Source: UBA668 sp041918155
GTDB taxonomy: Bacteria; Actinomycetota; Acidimicrobiia; Acidimicrobiales; Ilumatobacteraceae
Reading direction: 5' to 3'
NCBI GenBank assembly: GCA_041918155.1
Contig: JAYRWH010000058.1
Span: 77,501 to 141,500 of the forward strand
DNA length: 64,000 nucleotides
A program made the position numbers and the translations under genes. A model generated the notes under the pieces. That model was not told the origin of the DNA. It did no database searches and saw nothing but the letters and a program-made list of their open reading frames with translations. This document shows positions 32,299 to 41,057 of this stretch, piece by piece. The number at the start of each line of letters is the position of its first letter. Positions within the stretch are counted from its first letter, which is position 1.

Positions 32299-33330
32299 AT
32301 GGCCGACACGGGCACTGCCAGCACGGCGGCCAACGACGGCGGCCACTCGCGCACCGTGCGCGCGGCCGTCTGTCGTTCCCATGGGCTCGATGGCATCACC
32401 CTCGAGACCACTGCGCTGGCGCCCCTCGGTGATCACGATGTGGAGGTCGAGGTCGAACTCGCCGGTCTGGGGCATGCCGACATGCTCGTGGTGCTCGACC
32501 GCTACCAATTGAAGGCCACGGTGCCGTTCGTGCCCGGCAGTGAGTTCGTCGGCACCGTACGCGCCGCGGGGGCCGAAGTCACCGCTGTGGCGCTCGGCGA
32601 CCGGGTGATGGGCACCTTGTTCGTCGGCGCGTGCGCCGAGCGCGTGGTGGCGCCCGCCGCCAGCGTTCAGAAGATCGCCACCGGTGTCGACCCGGCGACG
32701 ATCATCTCCGGCGGCATCGCCTACGAGACCGCCTACCACGCGCTGCGCAGCGTCGCCGCGGTGCACCCGGGCCAGACGGTGATGGTGCTCGGCGCGGGCG
32801 GAGGTGTGGGCCTGGCTGCTGTCGATGTCGCCGTGCGCCTCGGGGCAACCGTGGTGGCCGCAGCATCGAGTGCCGAGAAGTTGCAGGCCGCAGCCGAGGC
32901 CGGCGCGACGGTGCTGGTCGACAACAGCGCCGACGATCTGCGCACCCACTTCAAGCAGTGCGTGCCCGGCGGGGTCGACGTGGTGCTCGATCCCGTGGGC
33001 GGTCGCTGGGCCGAGCCCGCATTGCGCCTGCTGCGGCCCGGCGGGCGCTTCGTGACGGTCGGGTTCGCGTCCGGCGAGATTCCCTCGATCCCGATCAACC
33101 TGGTGCTGCTCAAGGCGATCGCCATCGTCGGCTTCGAATTCCGCTCGTTCGTCGCCGGCCACACCGAGGAGTTCGTGCGCAACCGGGCCGAGATGTACGA
33201 CGATCTGGCCAACGGTCGTCTGCATCCGCGGGTCTCCGCGGTCTACCCGTTGGCCGACACCGCTCTCGCACTGCAATCGATCGCCGACCGGAGGGCGATC
33301 GGCAAGGTGCTCATCGACGTGAGGAACTGA
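32299..33330 (+). CDS. zinc-independent medium-chain dehydrogenase (NADPH:quinone reductase-like)
   Basis: 343 aa. Nucleotide-binding motif GAGGGVGLAAVDVA and the N-terminal GroES-like region (VPFVPGSEFVGTV) mark an MDR protein. No structural or catalytic zinc Cys pattern is seen, so it belongs with quinone reductases or enoyl reductases. It is the first gene of a three-gene run with two ACAD genes (start codon of the next overlaps its stop), suggesting reduction of an enoyl or quinone-like intermediate. Confidence 0.87.
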   Translation: MADTGTASTAANDGGHSRTVRAAVCRSHGLDGITLETTALAPLGDHDVEVEVELAGLGHADMLVVLDRYQLKATVPFVPGSEFVGTVRAAGAEVTAVALGDRVMGTLFVGACAERVVAPAASVQKIATGVDPATIISGGIAYETAYHALRSVAAVHPGQTVMVLGAGGGVGLAAVDVAVRLGATVVAAASSAEKLQAAAEAGATVLVDNSADDLRTHFKQCVPGGVDVVLDPVGGRWAEPALRLLRPGGRFVTVGFASGEIPSIPINLVLLKAIAIVGFEFRSFVAGHTEEFVRNRAEMYDDLANGRLHPRVSAVYPLADTALALQSIADRRAIGKVLIDVRN

Positions 33331-34427
33331 TGGATTTCGAACTGGACGACGACCAACGCGCGTTGCAGGACACTGCTCGCGGCATCATCGACAAGGAGTG
33401 CACGCTCGCGTTCGTGCGCTCGGTGATCGACGACGGCGCCGACCCTTCGGGGTGGTGGAACACGATGGTCGGCCTGTACTGGCCGGCGCTCGCGATCGAG
33501 GAGCAGTACGGCGGGCTCGGGCTGGGGTGGATGGAGCTGGCGATCCTGCTCGAAGAGCTGGGCCGCGCCGTCGATCCTTCGCCGTACCTGGCCACCACCA
33601 CCCAGTTCGCTGCGGCCGTGCGCAACTGTGGCGCTGCCGCCCAGGCCGAGCAGTGGCTCGGCGCGGTCGCCGCCGGCTCGATCACCGGCGCGCTGGCCCT
33701 CGGCGCGGCGACGGTCACGGCCACCGTCACGCAAGCGGGTTGGCGCCTCGACGGCACCGCCGCCGACGTGGTCGACGGCTCACGTGCCGACGAGATCGCC
33801 GTGGTGGCCACCACGCCCGACGGCGTCGGCGTGTTCGTGGTGAACCGTGCAGCAGCCGGTGCTGCCCTCACTGCCGACCGCATCCCCGCCTACGACTACA
33901 CCCAGCACATCGCGCAAGTGCGCCTCGATGGCGTGGTGGTCGGGGCCGACCGCCGTCTCGCCGGCGCCGATGTGGCCGGCGGCGTCGAGCGCACGGTGGA
34001 GGAAGCCACGCTCGGCTGGGCCGTCACGACGGTGGGGGCCTGCCAGCGGATCCTCGAACTCACGCTCGCCTACGTGAAGGAACGGCACCAGTTCGGGGTG
34101 CCGATCGGCTCGTTCCAGGCCGTGAAGCACAAGGCCGTCGACATGTACGTCAACGTCGAGCGCGCCCGGGCACTGTGCCAGTACGCAGCACAGACGATCG
34201 TCGAGGCCGACCCGCGCCGCACAATTGCGATCTCGATGGCCAAGGCGGCGGCCGGCGATTGTCAGCAGGTGTTGTTCCAGAGCGGCTTCCAGCTGTTCGG
34301 CGGCATGGGCTTCACCTGGGAGAACGATCTGCAGATGGCGCTGCGCCGGGCGAAGATGGGCGTCGCCCTGTTCGGCAGCACCAAGGAACACCGTCGCCGC
34401 GTTGCCCAGGAGGTACTCGTCCCGTGA
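33330..34427 (+). CDS. acyl-CoA dehydrogenase, small subunit of a likely heteromeric pair
   Basis: 365 aa; ATG shares a base with the MDR stop. N-terminal helices (EEQYGGLGLGWMELAILLEELG) are ACAD-like, and the middle domain is degenerate (few FAD contacts visible). The C-terminal helix is normal: YVKERHQFGVPIGSFQAVKH and FQLFGGMGFTWENDLQ. This matches the reduced partner of alpha2beta2 ACADs. It is coupled to the next gene by a GTGA overlap. Confidence 0.88.
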   Translation: MDFELDDDQRALQDTARGIIDKECTLAFVRSVIDDGADPSGWWNTMVGLYWPALAIEEQYGGLGLGWMELAILLEELGRAVDPSPYLATTTQFAAAVRNCGAAAQAEQWLGAVAAGSITGALALGAATVTATVTQAGWRLDGTAADVVDGSRADEIAVVATTPDGVGVFVVNRAAAGAALTADRIPAYDYTQHIAQVRLDGVVVGADRRLAGADVAGGVERTVEEATLGWAVTTVGACQRILELTLAYVKERHQFGVPIGSFQAVKHKAVDMYVNVERARALCQYAAQTIVEADPRRTIAISMAKAAAGDCQQVLFQSGFQLFGGMGFTWENDLQMALRRAKMGVALFGSTKEHRRRVAQEVLVP

Positions 34428-35620
34428 AGCTCCAGTTCTCCCCCGAGACCGAGGCCATCCGTGCCGAGTTCGCCGCGTGGCTCGACGCCAACACGCCTCC
34501 CGCAGCAGTGGCCGCCGCCGAGCGCGCCACCTGCACCACCGACACGCCCCAGTGGGCGCGCGCCTTCCAGTGCGCCATGTTCGACGCCGGGTGGCTGCTG
34601 CCCGGTCAGCCGCCCCAGTACGGAGGGCGCAGCCTGTCGCTGGTCGAGCAGTTCGTGATCAACGAAGAGCTCATGCACCGGCGCATCTACGCCAGCTTCA
34701 ACCCGCAGGGCCTCAGCATCATCGCCCCGTCGATCCTGATGTTCGGCACCCCCGAGCAGATCGCGGAGTTCGGTGTGCCCGTACTGCGCGGCGAGAAGAC
34801 CGCGGCGCTGGGGATGAGCGAGCCGGGCGCCGGCAGCGACCTGGCCGGCCTGCGCACCCGCGCCGTGCGCGATGGCGAAGAGTTCGTGGTCAACGGCCAG
34901 AAGGTGTGGACGTCGGGCGCGCACTTCGCCGACTTCATCCTCACCTTCGTGCGCACCGATCCCGATGTGCCCAAGCACAAGGGCATCAGCTGCCTCATCA
35001 TCCCCACCGACACGCCGGGCGTCACCCGTCGGCCCTTCGGCTCGATCTGCGACCCGGCCGACATCGACTTCAACGAGGTGTTCTTCGACGACGCGCGGGT
35101 GCCTGCGGCCAACCTCGTCGGTGGCCTCAACAACGGCTGGAAGGTGGCCACCGGCACGCTCGGCGAAGAGCGGGCGATGCTGTGGCTGTCGATGTACGAG
35201 CGGCTCGACGACCTCATCCGCGACTTCACCGCCTGCGCGGTGGGCACGCCGCTCGCCGACGACCCGATCACCCAGGACTGGTTCGGCAAGGCGGTCATCG
35301 ACGCCACTGCGCTGCGCCTGCTCGGCTATCGCACCGTGGCCAAGATGGCCCACGGCAAAGACCCGGCCGAGCAATCGATCCTCAAGTTGATGGGCTCGGA
35401 GGCCGGCCAGCAGGCCTACAACCTGGCGCTCGAGACGCTCGGGTCGGCGGCGATCGATCGCACCACCACGACCGGGCCGGACAACCCACTCAACGCAGAG
35501 GTGTTCACGGCCAGTTGGTTCGAGCGTTACTGCCGCTCCTTCGCCGGCACCATCGCCGGTGGCACGTCGGAGATCCAGCGCAACATCGTGGCTGAACGGG
35601 TGCTCGGCCTACCGAAGTGA
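34424..35620 (+). CDS. acyl-CoA dehydrogenase, large subunit of a likely heteromeric pair
   Basis: 398 aa; GTG start overlapping the preceding stop, with AGGAGG nearby. It carries MSEPGAGSDLAGL, QKVWTSGAHFADF and GGTSEIQRNIVAERVLGLP. The medium-chain catalytic Glu position is Gly, as in the other paired large subunits here. It should form a complex with the product of 33330-34427. Its last 12 bases overlap the last bases of the convergent gene at 35609. Confidence 0.9.
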   Translation: MKLQFSPETEAIRAEFAAWLDANTPPAAVAAAERATCTTDTPQWARAFQCAMFDAGWLLPGQPPQYGGRSLSLVEQFVINEELMHRRIYASFNPQGLSIIAPSILMFGTPEQIAEFGVPVLRGEKTAALGMSEPGAGSDLAGLRTRAVRDGEEFVVNGQKVWTSGAHFADFILTFVRTDPDVPKHKGISCLIIPTDTPGVTRRPFGSICDPADIDFNEVFFDDARVPAANLVGGLNNGWKVATGTLGEERAMLWLSMYERLDDLIRDFTACAVGTPLADDPITQDWFGKAVIDATALRLLGYRTVAKMAHGKDPAEQSILKLMGSEAGQQAYNLALETLGSAAIDRTTTTGPDNPLNAEVFTASWFERYCRSFAGTIAGGTSEIQRNIVAERVLGLPK

Positions 35621-36676
35621 CGGCAGCACGTACGGCAGATCGACCGTCGTGAGGATGCCCGGCCGTGCCGCGCACACGTAGGGCACGGCGTTGACGGCGC
35701 GGTTGGCGGTGTAGCCGGGCGTGGTGTCGGCCATCTGCTCGAGCGTGATCGGGAAGCGGAGTTCCACCTCCAACGGAGCATCGCCCTGCACGCTCACCCG
35801 CCAGCCCGTGTCGAGCAGGTTCCAGTCCTGGTCGAGATCGTGGCTGCAGAACCAGGTGGCGCGGAAGCGCACGATCTCGCGTCCGTCGTGGTGGCCGGTC
35901 ACGATCATTCTCTGCGCCGCCACGGTCCCGGCCGCGAGGGTGCCGGCGGCGATGGTGATGTCGCGGGTGGCGAGGCCCAGCTCGCCGCCGGACTCCACCG
36001 AATCGAGCGGCAGGCCGATCGCGTCGGCGAGCTGGCGCAGCGACGGCCCGAAGCTGTGGACACCATGGCCGAAGCGCCGCGGGTCGAACGCTTCGGGCGC
36101 GACACCGAACCCCATGACGTCGAACAGCAGCCCGGGAGAATCGCGCCGCGAGAGGTCGGCGTACTCGTCGATGGTGATGAGGTCGACGCGCCGCTGGATG
36201 GAAGCGAGCACGAGGGGCACGGCCTCGCTGATGAAACCGGGGCTGCTGCCCGTCGCGTGGATCGAGCTCGCACCTTCGGCGCACGCAGCCTCCACCCTGG
36301 CGCGCACCTCGGGGTTCATGCTCGGCGGGTGATGGAACAGCCCGACGGTGGTGACGATGTTCGTGCCGCCGGCCAGGATGCGGCAGAGGTCGTCGATGTC
36401 GGGCTGGCGTGGCATGTAGAGCACGCAGTCGGCGCCGAGTGCGAGCACCTCCTCGATCGTGCCCGTCGCGGCCACGCCCACCGGGGTCGACCCGGCGAGC
36501 ACACCGGCGTCGGTGCCGACCTTGTCGGGGGAGTGCACGTGCAGCCCGACGAGCTGCATCTGTGGGTCGCGGATCACGTGTTGCAGGGCGCGTGTGCCGA
36601 TGTTGCCGGTGGCCCACTGCACCACTCGCAGCGGTGTCGTCTGCGGCGGTGATCCCACTGAGAACGTGGCTTGCAT
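35609..36676 (-). CDS. DapB-like NAD(P)-dependent dehydrogenase
   Basis: 355 aa. N-terminal Rossmann segment RVVQWATGNIGTRALQHV and the following HSPDKVGTDAG are typical of the dihydrodipicolinate-reductase-like proteins that include 2,4-diaminopentanoate dehydrogenase and many uncharacterised actinobacterial members. The natural substrate here is unknown. TACTAT (36688-36683) lies six bases before the ATG, so it is probably leaderless. Its stop overlaps the convergent ACAD gene tail to tail. Confidence 0.8.
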   Translation of the reverse strand: MQATFSVGSPPQTTPLRVVQWATGNIGTRALQHVIRDPQMQLVGLHVHSPDKVGTDAGVLAGSTPVGVAATGTIEEVLALGADCVLYMPRQPDIDDLCRILAGGTNIVTTVGLFHHPPSMNPEVRARVEAACAEGASSIHATGSSPGFISEAVPLVLASIQRRVDLITIDEYADLSRRDSPGLLFDVMGFGVAPEAFDPRRFGHGVHSFGPSLRQLADAIGLPLDSVESGGELGLATRDITIAAGTLAAGTVAAQRMIVTGHHDGREIVRFRATWFCSHDLDQDWNLLDTGWRVSVQGDAPLEVELRFPITLEQMADTTPGYTANRAVNAVPYVCAARPGILTTVDLPYVLPSLR

Positions 36677-36681
36677 TCCCG

Positions 36682-36688
36682 TATAGTA
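36682..36688. promoter_or_regulatory. shared -10 region of divergent genes
   Basis: TATAGTA: TATAGT reads as -10 for the ALDH gene (+, start 36726) and its complement TACTAT as -10 for the DapB-like gene (-, start 36676). The gene starts are only 49 bases apart, so polymerase can occupy only one direction at a time. The minus gene would be leaderless; the plus gene has GGAGGAA in its leader. Confidence 0.55.
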
Positions 36689-36725
36689 GGCATCTCCAAC
36701 GGCCAAGGATCGGGGAGGAACCAGG

Positions 36726-38192
36726 ATGGAGGAGCGCCGACTGTTCATCGGTGGGGCGTGGGCGACAGCGAGCACCGACGAGGTGATCGAGGTCGTGTCG
36801 CCGCACTCCGAACAGGTGATCGCGCGTGTCGCCGCCGCCGCGCCGGCCGACGTCGATCTCGCCGTGGCCGCCGCTCGCCGGGCGTTCGACGATGGCCCCT
36901 GGCCGCGCATGGCGCCCGCCGAGCGCGTTGCCGCGGTGCGGCGCATCGCCGAGGGGTACGCCGCTCGCCGCAAGGAGATGGCCAACGTCATCACTGCCGA
37001 GATGGGCGCACCGATCTCGTTCGGCAAGTTCGCCCAGGCCACGTTGCCGTGGATCGCGATGAACGCGTTCGCCGACATCGCGGAGGCGCACGCGTGGGAG
37101 ACCGTCCGCCGTGGTCACTTCGGCGAGGACATCATCGTCCGCAAGGAGCCCGTCGGCGTCGTCGCCGGCATCGTGCCCTGGAACATGCCGCAGTTCCTGC
37201 TCGTCGGCAAGCTCATCCCGGCCCTGCTCGCCGGTTGTCCGGTCGTGCTGAAGCCGTCGCCCGAGACCCCGCTCGATGCCAACCTGCTCGCCGAGATCAT
37301 CGCCGAGGCCGGCCTCCCCGACGGCCTGGTGAGCGTGCTGCCCGGCGGCCGCGAACTGGGTGAATACCTGGTCGCACACCCCGGCATCGACAAGGTCTCC
37401 TTCACCGGTTCCACGGGGGCCGGCCGATCGGTGGCCGCCGCGTGCGGTGCCGCGCTCAAGCGGGTGAGCCTCGAGTTGGGCGGCAAGTCGGCGGCCATCG
37501 TGCTCGACGACGCCGACCCGGCGGCCGTCGCCCAGGGCGTGAAGGTCGCCGGCCTGATGAACAGCGGCCAGGCGTGCGTGGCCCAGACCCGCGTGCTCGT
37601 GCCCCGGTCGCGCTACGCCGAATACGTCGACGCGCTGGCCGAGATGGTCACCGCCCTGCCGGTCGGTGATCCCACCGACCCGGCCACGGAGGTGGGGCCG
37701 ATGGTGGCGCGCCGTCAGCAGGATCGGGTGCGCGGCTTCATCGCTGCCGGTCGCCAGGAGGGCGCCCGCCTGCTCGTGGGTGGCGACGACCAGCCGTCGG
37801 GCCTCGGCCATGGCTGGTACATCCGGCCCACCCTGTTCACCGATGTCGCCAACACGATGTCGATCGCTCGTGAGGAGATCTTCGGTCCGGTGCTGTCGGT
37901 CATCCCGTACGGCGACGATGCCGAGGCGGTGCGCATCGCCAACGACAGCGAGTACGGCCTCTCCGGTTCTGTGTGGACCGCCGACATGGCCCGTGGGCTG
38001 GCGGTGGCCCGCACCGTGCGCGCCGGCTCGTACGGCATCAACCAGCCCTACTCGATGGATCCGGCGGCCCCCTTCGGTGGGATGAAGGCCAGTGGCATCG
38101 GTCGCGAGATGGGTGCGGAGGGCCTCGACAGCTACCTCGAAACGAAGTCGATCTCTGGTGCCCACATCTCGAATGGTGGGTCCCATGGCTGA
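36726..38192 (+). CDS. aldehyde dehydrogenase
   Basis: 488 aa with GGGGAGGAA upstream. Catalytic Glu250 (LELGGKS) and Cys284 (GQACV) are present, as is the NAD-site IVPWNMPQ. The closing FGGMKASGIGREMG is typical of the betaine/vanillin/geranial-type ALDH branch. First gene of a run continuing through the flavin reductase and amidohydrolase. It oxidises an unidentified aldehyde. Confidence 0.92.
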   Translation: MEERRLFIGGAWATASTDEVIEVVSPHSEQVIARVAAAAPADVDLAVAAARRAFDDGPWPRMAPAERVAAVRRIAEGYAARRKEMANVITAEMGAPISFGKFAQATLPWIAMNAFADIAEAHAWETVRRGHFGEDIIVRKEPVGVVAGIVPWNMPQFLLVGKLIPALLAGCPVVLKPSPETPLDANLLAEIIAEAGLPDGLVSVLPGGRELGEYLVAHPGIDKVSFTGSTGAGRSVAAACGAALKRVSLELGGKSAAIVLDDADPAAVAQGVKVAGLMNSGQACVAQTRVLVPRSRYAEYVDALAEMVTALPVGDPTDPATEVGPMVARRQQDRVRGFIAAGRQEGARLLVGGDDQPSGLGHGWYIRPTLFTDVANTMSIAREEIFGPVLSVIPYGDDAEAVRIANDSEYGLSGSVWTADMARGLAVARTVRAGSYGINQPYSMDPAAPFGGMKASGIGREMGAEGLDSYLETKSISGAHISNGGSHG

Positions 38193-39273
38193 CATGGCGA
38201 AGGTGTTGCGCGAGCACGGCTTCCACCCGCTGGCGGTGAAGTCGATCATGCAGGAAACCCCCGACACCAAGTCGTTCGTCGTCGAGGTGCCTGCCGATCT
38301 GGCCGACGTGTTCGTGTACGAGGCCGGCCAGTTCTGCAACGTGCGCGCCGCCATCGACGGCGAGGAGGTGCTGCGCTGCTACTCGATGTCGAGTGCGCCC
38401 GCCACCGATGCCGACCTGGCGATCACGGTGAAGCGGGTCGCCGGCGGCCTGATGTCGAACTGGCTACACGACCATGTCGTCGAGGGCGAGACGCTGGAGT
38501 TGATGAAGCCGTCGGGCGAGTTCGTGCCCCACGCCACCGACGCCCCGATCGTCGGGTTCTGCGGCGGCAGCGGGGTGACCCCCGTGTTCTCGATCGCCAA
38601 GCAGGTGCTCACCACCACCACGACTCGCCACGTGCGCGTGCTCTACGCGAACCGCGATCGCGAGTCGGTGATCTTCGACAGCGAGTGGGCTCGCCTCGAG
38701 CAGCAGTACGGCGAGCGCCTCAGCGTGCAGCACCACCTCGATGCGGACAGCGGGTTCCTCACGGCGGCCGATGTCCAGGCCTTCGTCGGTGCCGCGCCGC
38801 AGGCTGATTTCTATGTGTGCGGCCCCGGCCCGTTCATGGACATCGTCGAGGCCGGCCTCACCGCTGCGGGGGTTCCGGCCGAGCGGATCTCGATCGAGCG
38901 CTTCGTCACGGGCGGGCAGCCGGCCGCGCCTGCTCGCGCTGGCGTGCCTGCCGCTGCGCCGGCGGCGCCGACCGGCGACGCCGAGGCACAGGCCACCGAG
39001 GAACTCACCATCATCCTCAAGGGCAAGCCGCACACCTTTGCCTACACGCCGGGCGACACGGTGCTCGATGCTGCCCGCCGCGTCGGGCTCAAGCCGCCCT
39101 ACTCGTGCGAGTTGGGTAACTGTGCGAGCTGTATGGCGCTGGTGAAGGAGGGTGCGGCGACGATGCGTCGCAACACCGCACTGCGCCCCAACGAGGTGGC
39201 CGAGGGATGGGTGCTCACCTGCCAGGCGCGGCCCACCGGCCGCACCGTGGTGGTCGAGTACGAGAACATGTAG
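38185..39273 (+). CDS. FAD and plant-type 2Fe-2S oxygenase reductase (KshB/PaaE-like)
   Basis: 362 aa; ATG 38185 overlaps the ALDH stop by eight bases. Order: FAD-binding beta-barrel with R64-C-Y-S67, NAD-binding domain (FCGGSGVTPVFS, YVCGPGPFMD), an Ala/Pro linker, then a C-terminal ferredoxin domain with Cys308, Cys313, Cys316 and Cys346. It passes electrons from NAD(P)H to an oxygenase, most plausibly the Rieske enzyme at 42020, which has no other reductase nearby (inference). Same architecture as KshB of 3-ketosteroid 9-alpha-hydroxylase. Confidence 0.92.
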   Translation: MADMAKVLREHGFHPLAVKSIMQETPDTKSFVVEVPADLADVFVYEAGQFCNVRAAIDGEEVLRCYSMSSAPATDADLAITVKRVAGGLMSNWLHDHVVEGETLELMKPSGEFVPHATDAPIVGFCGGSGVTPVFSIAKQVLTTTTTRHVRVLYANRDRESVIFDSEWARLEQQYGERLSVQHHLDADSGFLTAADVQAFVGAAPQADFYVCGPGPFMDIVEAGLTAAGVPAERISIERFVTGGQPAAPARAGVPAAAPAAPTGDAEAQATEELTIILKGKPHTFAYTPGDTVLDAARRVGLKPPYSCELGNCASCMALVKEGAATMRRNTALRPNEVAEGWVLTCQARPTGRTVVVEYENM

Positions 39274-39294
39274 CCGGATGCGAAAGGGAACGAC

Positions 39295-40596
39295 ATGAAG
39301 ACCGAGGACATGATCCTGATCAGCGTCGATGACCACATCATCGAGCCGCCCGACCTGTTCGTGAACCACATGCCCAAGGAGTACCTGGCCCGCGCCCCGC
39401 AGTTGGTGCGCACGCCCGAGGGCGCCGACGTGTGGGAGTTCTCCGGGTTCCGTCTGGAGAACTCGGCGCTCAACGCGATCGCCGGCCGCCCCAAGGAGGA
39501 GTTCGGTCTCGAGCCGCAGGGCCTCGACGAGATCCGCCCCGGCTGCTACGACATCCACGAGCGGGTAAAGGACATGGCCGCGGCCGGGATCGTGGCCGGG
39601 ATGAACTTCCCGTCATTCCCCGGGTTCGCCGCGCGCCTGTTCGTGACCGACGACGCCGACTTCTCCCAGGCGCTGGTGCGGGCCTACAACGACTGGCACA
39701 TCGACGAGTGGTGTGCCGCCTACCCGGGCCGGATGATCCCGCAGGCGCTGCCGATGATCTGGGATGCACAGTTGTGCGCCGACGAGGTGCGGCGGGTGTC
39801 GAAGAAGGGGTGCCACTCGCTGTCGTTCACCGAGAACCCGGTGACGCTCGGGTACCCCAGCTTCCACAGCGACTACTGGAACCCGCTGTGGCAGGCGTTG
39901 TGCGACACCAACACGGTGTTGTCGATCCACCTCGGCTCGTCCGGCAAGCTCTCGATCCCCTCGCCCGACGGCCCGCCCAACGTGATGATGACGCTGCAGC
40001 CGCAGAACATGGTGTCGTGCGCGGCCGACCTGCTGTGGTCGCCGATCCTGCGCAACTACCCCGACATCAAGATCGCCCTGTCGGAGGGCAGCACCGGCTG
40101 GATCCCGTACTTTCTCGAGCGCGCCGACCGGGTGTACGACGTGCACGGCTACTGGACGATGCAGGACTTCGGCGGGCGCAAGCCGAGCGATGTCTTCCGC
40201 CAGCACTTCCTGACCTGCTTCATCTCCGACGACCTCGGGATCGATCTGCGTCATCGCATCGGCATCGAGAACGTGGCGTGGGAATGCGACTACCCGCACA
40301 GCGACTCCACCTGGCCGCGGCCGGCCGAGGCGCTGCAGGAGCAGTTCCAGTTGTACGGGGTGCCCGACGACGAGGTGGATCGCATCACCCACAAGAACGC
40401 CATGGAGTGGTACTCGTTCGATCCCTTCGCGCACCTCCCGCGCGAGCAGTGCACCGTCGGAGCGCTGCGCGCCTCGGTGGCCGACCACGACATCTCCGTG
40501 GTGTCACGCAGCCACCGGATCGTGTCGCCCAACGAGAAGATCGAGCACTTCCGCGCGCGGGCGGCCAGCATCGCTGCGCCGCACGTGGCCCGCTGA
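39295..40596 (+). CDS. amidohydrolase family protein (PF04909-type), third paralogue
   Basis: 433 aa. N-terminal SVDDHIIEP shows the D-x-H variant of the metal site, later ECDYPHSDSTWP gives the conserved Asp. It is more distant from the copies at 21608 and 26551 and about 25 residues longer. The subgroup with DDHIIEPPDLF is common beside Rieske oxygenases and ACADs in actinobacteria. Probably a decarboxylase or hydrolase. It starts 21 bases after the reductase gene, so they are probably co-expressed. Confidence 0.85.
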   Translation: MKTEDMILISVDDHIIEPPDLFVNHMPKEYLARAPQLVRTPEGADVWEFSGFRLENSALNAIAGRPKEEFGLEPQGLDEIRPGCYDIHERVKDMAAAGIVAGMNFPSFPGFAARLFVTDDADFSQALVRAYNDWHIDEWCAAYPGRMIPQALPMIWDAQLCADEVRRVSKKGCHSLSFTENPVTLGYPSFHSDYWNPLWQALCDTNTVLSIHLGSSGKLSIPSPDGPPNVMMTLQPQNMVSCAADLLWSPILRNYPDIKIALSEGSTGWIPYFLERADRVYDVHGYWTMQDFGGRKPSDVFRQHFLTCFISDDLGIDLRHRIGIENVAWECDYPHSDSTWPRPAEALQEQFQLYGVPDDEVDRITHKNAMEWYSFDPFAHLPREQCTVGALRASVADHDISVVSRSHRIVSPNEKIEHFRARAASIAAPHVAR

Positions 40597-40615
40597 TTCG
40601 CGCGGCAGTGTGTGA

Positions 40616-40637
40616 AACTAGACGCAAAGGTCTAGTT
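40616..40637. promoter_or_regulatory. 22-bp palindrome, AACTAGAC-N6-GTCTAGTT
   Basis: Perfect eight-base arms with a GCAAAG centre in the 74-bp gap between the amidohydrolase stop and the CMD gene. The arm/centre geometry resembles the TetR operators at 21524-21568. It could alternatively be a terminator hairpin, but there is no T tract and the CMD gene starts only 33 bases later. No regulator gene lies close by. Confidence 0.5.
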
Positions 40638-40670
40638 GAGCCGTCTTGGCCCAGATGAGGAGGAAGCGAC

Positions 40671-41057
40671 ATGAGTGACGACGGGCGGTTGGCGGCGGCA
40701 GCGGCGATGCGCAGGGCGATGCTCGGCGACGCATACGTCGACAGTCAGCGACAGGACCCGAACCCTGCCGCGGCCGAGTTCCAGGACTATGTGACGTCGA
40801 TGGCGTGGGGCGTGTGGGCGCGTGGCGGTCCGTTCAGCACGCGCGACCGCAGCCTGCTCGTGCTGGCGATGACCGCCGCGCTCGGCCGGATGGACGAGTT
40901 CAAGCTGCACGCGTCGGCGCGCTCGCGCACGGGCGTCACCGACGCGGAACTCGACGAGCTGCCGTTCCAGATCGCGGCCTACTGCGGCGCGCCGGCCGGC
41001 GTGTCGGCTCGCCGGGCGATCAAGGAAGTGCGCGCCGAGGAAGCGGCTCAGGCATGA
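40671..41057 (+). CDS. carboxymuconolactone decarboxylase family protein
   Basis: 128 aa with GAGGAGGAA upstream. A single CMD domain: TRDRSLLVLAMTAALGRMDEF, LHASARSRTGVTDAEL, and AAYCGAPAGVSARRA; lacks the AhpD CxxC pair. Closest in layout to 4-carboxymuconolactone decarboxylase itself, though many relatives act on other lactones. Coupled to the following hydroxyacid dehydrogenase (ATGA), repeating the gene pair at 14330-15833. Confidence 0.85.
   Translation: MSDDGRLAAAAAMRRAMLGDAYVDSQRQDPNPAAAEFQDYVTSMAWGVWARGGPFSTRDRSLLVLAMTAALGRMDEFKLHASARSRTGVTDAELDELPFQIAAYCGAPAGVSARRAIKEVRAEEAAQA

Noticed and set aside
36660..36674. GAGAACGTGG half-site matching the 31363 operator
   Set aside because: The second arm is absent and it lies inside the first codons of the DapB-like gene; likely chance.
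35505..38354. 949-aa minus-strand open frame
   Set aside because: It spans a DapB-like gene in another frame and the antisense of an ALDH gene; composition is that of shadow frames.
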